From assembly GCA_040954595.2 (NCBI GenBank), contig CM082592.2:1984001-2048000 (forward strand): a DNA stretch of 64,000 nucleotides, read 5' to 3'. Shown here one piece after another: positions 56,600-64,000 of the stretch. A model generated the notes under the pieces. The model searched no databases. It had not been told where the DNA came from and worked only from the letters and a program-made list of their open reading frames with translations. Source of the DNA: Balanoglossus misakiensis (lineage: Eukaryota > Hemichordata). The position numbers and the translations under genes were made by a program. Numbering within the stretch: the first letter of the stretch is position 1; each line of letters starts with the position of its first letter.

Positions 56600-57825
56600 C
56601 ACTCTACATGCGATCGTAAGTTGTAAGTTCAAAGGTCATGAAACTAAAAAAAGAAAATTACAGGCATGAAACACTTCACGTCATCAGATCATGCCTGTAT
56701 TTTTTTTTACTTTAATGAACTTTGAACCTTATACATCATCTTGTGACCCTTGGCTCAGCTCAGTGAGCAACAGGCCAAATTTAGCATCAACCCATACAAG
56801 GCAGTCAGTAGAGAATGCAGAAAAAGTCGAACCAGCTATATACCGCTTGCTATGAACTGTTTTGACAGCACTAGTCATTTGTGGTGAATGAGCAGGCCCC
56901 GGCAATACATCGTAACTTGCAGCTTAGGGACCGTTCAGCTTTTACGGCTGGGGGGGGGGGGGGGTGTTGTAAGTTTGGGTCATCTGTTTTCGAAAACAGG
57001 CAGACCCCCTTCACCCTGGACCAAAAAATGACGACTCCCCTTTGACAGACAACAAAATATGATGACCCCCCCCCCCCCCCGAAAACATGACACAACTACT
57101 TGTGGAGGAAAACGGTTTCTTTCCAAGAGCCTGCTCGCCGTCCTGATTTTATGTTTACTGTATGTAGTAAAGGGAAAGAGGCTCCCCACACCTGAATTAT
57201 AAATATCATTAAGAAATTTAGAATTGGGGTGTATATCGAGCCAATGAAGTTTGGCTTTTCTCGAGCCCGCGCCTATAAACAAACGTTAATGGTCAGGGCG
57301 GAGTCAGTTATTTCCATTATATCACCAACGAACTCAAGAAAACAGTGAAAAATTACGAAATGTCCCACGCAAATGAATATAGGGCCCCGGAACTTGTGTT
57401 ACGCAAAATGTTGTATTCACTGAACTGTATGCTAATATTACTATTCAGATTTTCGGGCATGTAAAAAAACCATTACTGAGTATTTGTGGTCAGTTACGTC
57501 GTTCATCTCAACCAATTAAAATGCGGCGCACAGGCCATGGTAATATAATAGTTAATAGTATGGCGTTGCAATAAAGAAATTTATAATATACCTCATGCTA
57601 ATACTGTGCCGTGATTCGCCAGAATCCGTCACGTGATAGGAAAAAAGAATCGACTATGAACCGCTAGGGAAATAGCAGAAAAAATATAAACCGGTCACGT
57701 GACCAACGTGGTCACGTCAATCAGCGTCGTGTCGTCTGACACAATGGCCACCGCTGAAGATGTCGTCTGCCAGCCTCAAGAGAGAATTGCAAGATTTTCC
57801 CAGCTGTTAGCATGAGGTTTATTAT
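56600..57825. other. No gene; repeat pieces including incomplete family-B element
   Basis: At 56937-57085 there is one end (GGGACCGTTCAGCTTTTACG) of the TTA family B with G- and C-runs but no second TIR. The stretch 56640-56770 resembles 53280-53370 (CATGCCTGTAATTTTT and CTTTGAACC), so the YR element sits between copies of another repeat. The rest is unassigned. Confidence 0.45.
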
Positions 57826-57828
57826 AAA

Positions 57829-58018
57829 ACACCTATAGCCTGGCCTATATTCGGGCAATAGCAGCCGTTTTTACCCCCTCGTGACTGTGAGTTACCAGAA
57901 TTATACGCTATTTCCCTCGGCCTGCGGCCTCGGGAAATAGCATATGATTCTGGTAACTCACAGCCCCTCGGGTGTAATAAACGGCCGCTATGGCCCTCAT
58001 GGCCTGGCAATAGGTGTT
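57829..58018. repeat. Palindromic foldback element (about 90-bp arms)
   Basis: Arms begin ACACCTATAGCCTGGCC and ACACCTATTGCCAGGCC (complement) and meet at CCTCGGCCTGCGGCCTCGG. Lies just before the right 5S array. Probably a non-autonomous foldback element. Confidence 0.7.
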
Positions 58019-58265
58019 CAATATGAATAAATTATAATGCTACACCATTGAGCGCATAGCCCGACTTGGCCAATTTTTGTGGGTAACCGATCGACCTTTC
58101 ATAGCTTATAAGGCAAGTGGGATGAAAACAATGTGGTTTGTTTTGTTCTGCAAAAAAGTGGTTTTAAAATTCAGACATTTGCAGAAAAGGGAAAAAACGG
58201 AAACTTGCGACAAAAAATAGTATCCATCAGGCTACACTTTAAAGGAAAAATTGGGAAAAAATTAA

Positions 58266-58383
58266 GCCTACAGCACGTAGTATTCCCAGACGGTCTCCCG
58301 TCCAAGTACTAACTACGCCCAACGCAGGTTTGCTTCGGTGATCAGACGAGAACCGGCTTATTCTACGTGGTATGGCCGTAAGC
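58266..58383 (-). rRNA. 5S rRNA-like gene, full length copy 3
   Basis: 118 nt with the same interior as copy 1; first bases GCTTACGGCC. A T6 run follows the 3' end (GGCTTAATTTTTT), a better Pol III terminator than in the other copies. The spacer to copy 4 is LINE-free, giving the basic 381-bp 5S unit. Confidence 0.75.
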
Positions 58384-58646
58384 GAAGGATGCTGGAATTT
58401 CCCTGCTATGAACCCGAATGCTACACCATTGAACACGTATCCTGTCTTGGCCAATTTTTGTGGGTAACCGATCGACCTTTCATAGCTTATAAGGCAAGTG
58501 GGATGAAAAAGATGTGGTTTGTTTTGTTCTGCAAAACAGTGGTTTTGGAATTCAGACATTTGCAGAAAAAGGAAAAAACGGAAACTTGCGATAAAAAATA
58601 TTACCCTTCCGGCTACACTTTAATGGAAAATTGGGGAAAATATTAA

Positions 58647-58764
58647 GCCTACAGCACGTAGTATTCCCAGACGGTCTCCCGTCCAAGTACTAACTACGCC
58701 CAACGCAGGTTTGCTTCGGTGATCAGACGAGAACCGGCTTATTCTACGTGGTATGGCCGTAGGC
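58647..58764 (-). rRNA. 5S rRNA-like gene, full length copy 4
   Basis: Full 118 nt with intact helix I. LINE copy 5 sits downstream of plus coordinate order (58921 onward) in the adjoining spacer. Confidence 0.75.
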
Positions 58765-58920
58765 GAAAGATTGTTGAAATTCTCCTTCTATGAACCCGAA
58801 TCCTACACCATTGAACACGTATCCCGACTTGGCCAATTTTAGTGGGTAACCGATCGACCTTTCATAGCTTATAAGGCAAGTGGGATGAAAAAAATGTGGT
58901 TTTTTTGTTCTGCAAAAAAA

Positions 58921-60258
58921 GAGGTATACCAAATAATATCATTAGAATTCTATCTGTTGTGTTAAACTTATTTACATTACAGGCACTGTAAATATACTGG
59001 AAAACAAGTTGCCACAAGGATTGAATTGTCTGGCAGCACACAAGCAAATGATACACGTCTTCGGGGGGAAATGTGCAGAAGTCACAAGTAGGACTAAGGA
59101 TTTTGCCTGCTTTGTAAAGACGAAGGTTATTAAAAACTGCGTTGTGACAAATGAGATAATCCAGATCACCCAGGTAGTTATCCTTGAAATTTGTGTAAAC
59201 CTTACTAAAATCAAAGTTTGGCAAGTGAAAGAGCCAATACTGAACACCCGTTGGCACTGTTTTTCTCAGATGTCGAGCAATTGTAGTAATGTGTCTAACT
59301 TTAAGAGAATGGAAAGGAACACGTTGATCATGAGCATTAACAATAAAGAGAGACTGGTTTTTGTCCACTTTGTTATAATCTTTGTAATTACTCTGCAGAA
59401 TACCATGCCACTTTTGAGGAATTGAATTAAGGATAATATGGTACTGCTTCTCAACAGTATTGCTTGTGGGAGTGTAGGGATGGGCCAATGAAACCATGTC
59501 ACGAATTGCATCTACAGGTAGGAACCCAGGAATGACCTCGTATAACAAATCTCTGATTTCAACAATGCCAGCTGAGCTGAAAAGTTTTATGATCGGCAGA
59601 GGGCGCCTTTCAACACTTGTAATGAAGGGGTTGTGAGAAATGGGTTCATTGATAATTTCATCGTAGGAAATTGGTTGTGCACGTGAATACCTGAAAAGAT
59701 GCGACCAAGACTGAAAAAGTTTTCTGTAGAATGTAGAACACTGGCGTAAGTTGGCAGGATAAAGTAACATTGTAAAAGTGTCAACACCACAATTGAGATT
59801 GAGATACTTATTTAAGTTGTAGGTGACAAACAACTTGAACTTGTGTACATAATCTTTATCCTGTAATTTACACAACCACTTGAGACGAAGTGCTGGCACT
59901 TTGTCTTGAATATTTGTGATTTTTAGTCCCCCATCTTGAATGTCGGAAGTGATGACATCATATTTCACCCTGTGATGACCTTAGCTCAAGAAGAAATTAC
60001 AGATCATTCAAAATTTGTATGTGTTGCTGAGGCAAAGAAACAACAGATGCCCGGTACCAAAGAGTAGACGTAACAAGGGAGTTGATAATATGGGTTTTCC
60101 CTTTGTACGACAAATGACCAAGATTTCAGAATTCTACAGATTTTTTGAATGCGCTGAGCCCAATTGAAATCATCTGCAACTGACTTGTCATGATTCAGCA
60201 TGACACCAAGAATGACCATGCCATCCGGTTGAAGCTTAACAGGTAAAGGGCAGTCAGT
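58921..60258 (-). mobile_element. Tx1/L1-type LINE 3' fragment (long type, copy 5)
   Basis: Same ends as copy 3: 3' joint at GAGGTATACC/T-run next to spacer GCAGAACAAAA, 5' joint at 5S nt 38. The ORF is open for 368 codons from MKYDVITSDIQDGGLK, and a further upstream piece is out of frame. No RT domain. Confidence 0.75.
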
Positions 60259-60296
60259 ACGAGAACCGGCTTATTCTACGTGGTATGGCCGTAAGC
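60259..60296 (-). pseudogene. 5S rRNA-like gene truncated at nt 38
   Basis: Same GGTTCTCGT/ACTGACTGCCC joint as at 4077. Lacks the internal promoter. Confidence 0.75.
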
Positions 60297-60561
60297 GAAG
60301 GATGCTGGAATTTCTCCTGCTATAAACCCGAATGCTACACCATTGAAAACGTATCCTGACTTGGCCAATTTTTGTGGGTAACCGATCGACCTTTCATAGC
60401 TTATAAGGCAAGTGGGATGAAAAAAAATGTGGTTTGTTTTGTTCTGCAAACCAGTGGTTTTGGAATTCAGACATTTGCAGAAAAAGGAAAAAACGGAAAC
60501 TTGCGATAAAAAATATTACCCTTCCGGCTACACTTTAATGGAAAATTAGGGAAAATATTAA

Positions 60562-60679
60562 GCCTACAGCACGTAGTATTCCCAGACGGTCTCCCGTCCA
60601 AGTACTAACTACGCCCAACGCAGGTTTGCTTCGGTGATCAGACGAGAACCGGCTTATTCTACGTGGTATGGCCGTAGGC
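60562..60679 (-). rRNA. 5S rRNA-like gene, full length copy 5
   Basis: 118 nt. The LINE-derived ORF 60659-61882 runs through the adjoining spacer into the first codons of this 5S gene. Confidence 0.75.
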
Positions 60680-60834
60680 GAAGGATTGTTGAAATTCTCC
60701 TGCTATGAACCCGAATCCTACACCATTGAACACGTATCCCGACTTGGCCAATTTTAGTGGGTAACCGATCGACCTTTCATAGCTTATAAGGCAAGTGGGA
60801 TGAAACAAATGTGGTTTTTTTGTTCTGCAAAAAC

Positions 60835-62172
60835 GAGGTATAACAAATAATATCATTAGAATTCTATCTGTTGTGTTAAACTTATTTACATTACAGGCAC
60901 TGTAAATATACTGGAAAACAAGTTGCCACAAGGATTGAATTGTCTGGCAGCACACAAGCAAATGATACACGTCTTCGGGGGGAAATGTGCAGAAGTCACA
61001 AGTAGGACTAAGGATTTTGCCTGCTTTGTAAAGACGAAGGTTATTAAAAACTGCGTTGTGACAAATGAGATAATCCAGATCACCCAGGTAGTTATCCTTG
61101 AAATTTGTGTAAACCTTACTAAAATCAAAGTTTGGCAAGTGAAAGAGCCAATACTGAACACCCGTTGGCACTGTTTTTCTCAGATGTCGAGCAATTGTAG
61201 TAATGTGTCTAACTTTAAGAGAATGGAAAGGAACACGTTGATCATGAGCATTAACAATAAAGAGAGACTGGTTTTTGTCCACTTTGTTATAATCTTTGTA
61301 ATTACTCTGCAGAATACCATGCCACTTTTGAGGAATTGAATTAAGGATAATATGGTACTGCTTCTCAACAGTATTGCTTGTGGGAGTGTAGGGATGGGCC
61401 AATGAAACCATGTCACGAATTGCATCTACAGGTAGGAACCCAGGAATGACCTCGTATAACAAATCTCTGATTTCAACAATGCCAGCTGAGCTGAAAAGTT
61501 TTATGATCGGCAGAGGGCGCCCTTCAACACTTGTAATGAAGGGGTTGTGAGAAATGGGTTCATTGATAATTTCATCGTAGGAAATTGGTTGTGCACGTGA
61601 ATACCTGAAAAGATGCGACCAAGACTGAAAAAGTTTTCTGTAGAATGTAGAACACTGGCGTAAGTTGGCAGGATAAAGTAACATTGTAAAAGTGTCAACA
61701 CCACAATTGAGATTGAGATACTTATTTAAGTTGTAGGTGTCAAACAACTTGAACTTGTGTACATAATCTTTATCCTGTAATTTACACAACCACTTGAGAC
61801 GAAGTGCTGGCACTTTGTCTTGAATATTTGTGATTTTTAGTCCCCCATCTTGAATGTCGGAAGTGATGACATCATATTTCACCCTGTGATGACCTTAGCT
61901 CAAGAAGAAATTACAGATCATTCAAAATTTGTATGTGTTGCTGAGGCAAAGAAACAACAGATGCCCGGTACCAAAGAGTAGACGTAACAAGGGAGTTGAT
62001 AATATGGGTTTTCCCTTTGTAGGACAAATGACCAAGATTTCAGAATTCTACAGATTTTTTGAATGCGCTGAGCCCAATTGAAATCATCTGCAACTGACTT
62101 GTCATGATTCAGCATGACACCAAGAATGACCATGCCATCCGGTTGAAGCTTAACAGGTAAAGGGCAGTCAGT
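60835..62172 (-). mobile_element. Tx1/L1-type LINE 3' fragment (long type, copy 6)
   Basis: Long-type piece; chimeric ORF of 407 codons (60659-61882) including about 45 spacer- and 5S-encoded codons at the C-terminus. Minor change at the 3' joint (AAAACGAGGTATAAC). No RT domain. Confidence 0.75.
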
Positions 62173-62210
62173 ACGAGAACCGGCTTATTCTACGTGGTAT
62201 GGCCGTAAGC
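62173..62210 (-). pseudogene. 5S rRNA-like gene truncated at nt 38
   Basis: Copy of the remnant at 60259, one 1914-bp unit away. Confidence 0.75.
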
Positions 62211-62475
62211 GAAGGATGCTGGAATTTCTCCTGCTATAAACCCGAATGCTACACCATTGAAAACGTATCCTGACTTGGCCAATTTTTGTGGGTAACCGAT
62301 CGACCTTTCATAGCTTATAAGGCAAGTGGGATGAAAAAAAATGTGGTTTGTTTTGTTCTGCAAACCAGTGGTTTTGGAATTCAGACATTTGCAGAAAAAG
62401 GAAAAAACGGAAACTTGCGATAAAAAATATTACCCTTCCGGCTACACTTTAATGGAAAATTAGGGAAAATATTAA

Positions 62476-62593
62476 GCCTACAGCACGTAGTATTCCCAGA
62501 CGGTCTCCCGTCCAAGTACTAACTACGCCCAACGCAGGTTTGCTTCGGTGATCAGACGAGAACCGGCTTATTCTACGTGGTATGGCCGTAGGC
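62476..62593 (-). rRNA. 5S rRNA-like gene, full length copy 6
   Basis: 118 nt, identical to copy 5 by eye, 1914 bp away. Confidence 0.75.
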
Positions 62594-62748
62594 GAAGGAT
62601 TGTTGAAATTCTCCTGCTATGAACCCGAATCCTACACCATTGAACACGTATCCCGACTTGGCCAATTTTAGTGGGTAACCGATCGACCTTTCATAGCTTA
62701 TAAGGCAAGTGGGATGAAACAAATGTGGTTTTTTTGTTCTGCAAAAAC

Positions 62749-64000
62749 GAGGTATAACAAATAATATCATTAGAATTCTATCTGTTGTGTTAAACTTATT
62801 TACATTACAGGCACTGTAAATATACTGGAAAACAAGTTGCCACAAGGATTGAATTGTCTGGCAGCACACAAGCAAATGATACACGTCTTCGGGGGGAAAT
62901 GTGCAGAAGTCACAAGTAGGACTAAGGATTTTGCCTGCTTTGTAAAGACGAAGGTTATTAAAAACTGCGTTGTGACAAATGAGATAATCCAGATCACCCA
63001 GGTAGTTATCCTTGAAATTTGTGTAAACCTTACTAAAATCAAAGTTTGGCAAGTGAAAGAGCCAATACTGAACACCCGTTGGCACTGTTTTTCTCAGATG
63101 TCGAGCAATTGTAGTAATGTGTCTAACTTTAAGAGAATGGAAAGGAACACGTTGATCATGAGCATTAACAATAAAGAGAGACTGGTTTTTGTCCACTTTG
63201 TTATAATCTTTGTAATTACTCTGCAGAATACCATGCCACTTTTGAGGAATTGAATTAAGGATAATATGGTACTGCTTCTCAACAGTATTGCTTGTGGGAG
63301 TGTAGGGATGGGCCAATGAAACCATGTCACGAATTGCATCTACAGGTAGGAACCCAGGAATGACCTCGTATAACAAATCTCTGATTTCAACAATGCCAGC
63401 TGAGCTGAAAAGTTTTATGATCGGCAGAGGGCGCCCTTCAACACTTGTAATGAAGGGGTTGTGAGAAATGGGTTCATTGATAATTTCATCGTAGGAAATT
63501 GGTTGTGCACGTGAATACCTGAAAAGATGCGACCAAGACTGAAAAAGTTTTCTGTAGAATGTAGAACACTGGCGTAAGTTGGCAGGATAAAGTAACATTG
63601 TAAAAGTGTCAACACCACAATTGAGATTGAGATACTTATTTAAGTTGTAGGTGACAAACAACTTGAACTTGTGTACATAATCTTTATCCTGTAATTTACA
63701 CAACCACTTGAGACGAAGTGCTGGCACTTTGTCTTGAATATTTGTGATTTTTAGTCCCCCATCTTGAATGTCGGAAGTGATGACATCATATTTCACCCTG
63801 TGATGACCTTAGCTCAAGAAGAAATTACAGATCATTCAAAATTTGTATGTGTTGCTGAGGCAAAGAAACAACAGATGCCCGGTACCAAAGAGTAGACGTA
63901 ACAAGGGAGTTGATAATATGGGTTTTCCCTTTGTAGGACAAATGACCAAGATTTCAGAATTCTACAGATGTTTTGAATGCGCTGAGCCCAATTGAAATCA
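62749..64000 (-). mobile_element. Tx1/L1-type LINE 3' fragment (long type, copy 7, cut by window edge)
   Basis: Nearly identical to copy 6. The ORF 62573-63796 differs by one residue (V for D in the KLFVTYN segment). Continues past the right edge. Confidence 0.75.

Larger units (their letters stand above)
58037..64000 (-). repeat. Right 5S rDNA/LINE composite tandem array
   Basis: Starts within a 5S spacer, with two plain 5S genes 381 bp apart, then LINE-bearing units of 1914 bp (landmarks 58972, 60886, 62800). Each large unit has a full 5S with spacer, then LINE, then a 38-nt 5S remnant. The last two units are almost identical. Runs off the right edge. Same orientation and same LINE/5S joints as the left array. 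Confidence 0.85.

Overview
The window is animal nuclear DNA: split exons with GT/AG junctions, several clades of non-LTR (LINE) and tyrosine-recombinase retrotransposons, TIR transposons with TTA or TA target duplications, foldbacks, microsatellites and very few intact genes. Word usage, the expanded VWA7-like gene type, Ngaro/DIRS and CR1-like elements and the 5S sequence suggest an invertebrate deuterostome such as a cephalochordate or hemichordate, but the species cannot be fixed from sequence alone. I see no prokaryotic, organellar or viral gene set.

Both ends (1-7276 and 58037-64000) are head-to-tail 5S rDNA-like arrays, all on the minus strand, heavily occupied by 3' pieces of one Tx1/L1-type LINE. 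At the left the repeat unit is 1333 bp (one full 5S plus one LINE piece). At the right it is 1914 bp (one full 5S, one 38-nt 5S remnant and a longer LINE piece). One plain 5S-to-5S interval is 381 bp (58266 to 58647). Six full-length 5S sequences (118 nt) and four truncated ones are present. The 5S is divergent from vertebrate and echinoderm sequence but keeps paired changes in its helices.

Region 7277-12580 holds a dead CR1-like LINE (8148-10743, minus) and a fragment resembling a galactose-3-O-sulfotransferase C-terminus (11647-12018, minus). Region 12581-25870 is a 17-exon gene on the plus strand encoding a von Willebrand factor A domain protein of the VWA7 type: signal peptide, N-terminal helical domain, MIDAS-containing A domain, C-terminal beta domains and a transmembrane tail. 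It carries several independent lesions and one duplicated exon, so it is probably a pseudogene or a badly assembled allele. Its intron 4 is full of transposons. A second copy of its first exon lies at 26920-27230, followed by a 146-bp minisatellite and a DIRS-like reverse transcriptase fragment.

Region 30160-51550 is a very large inverted repeat. Two roughly 7-kb arms (30160-37587 and 44474-51550) face each other across about 6.9 kb. Each arm preserves the empty site of insertions found in the other. The inner limit of homology falls inside a TTA-flanked TIR element. The spacer holds coding-looking minisatellites, a mariner-type element and otherwise unannotated DNA.

Region 53491-56592 has the split-direct-repeat architecture of a Ngaro/PAT-type tyrosine-recombinase retrotransposon (minus orientation), shortened, with a gag-like zinc knuckle and a LINE nested inside with a 12-bp target duplication. 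The window therefore shows repeated turnover of 5S rDNA, segmental inversion and transposons around one decayed VWA7-like gene, rather than a working operon-like system.
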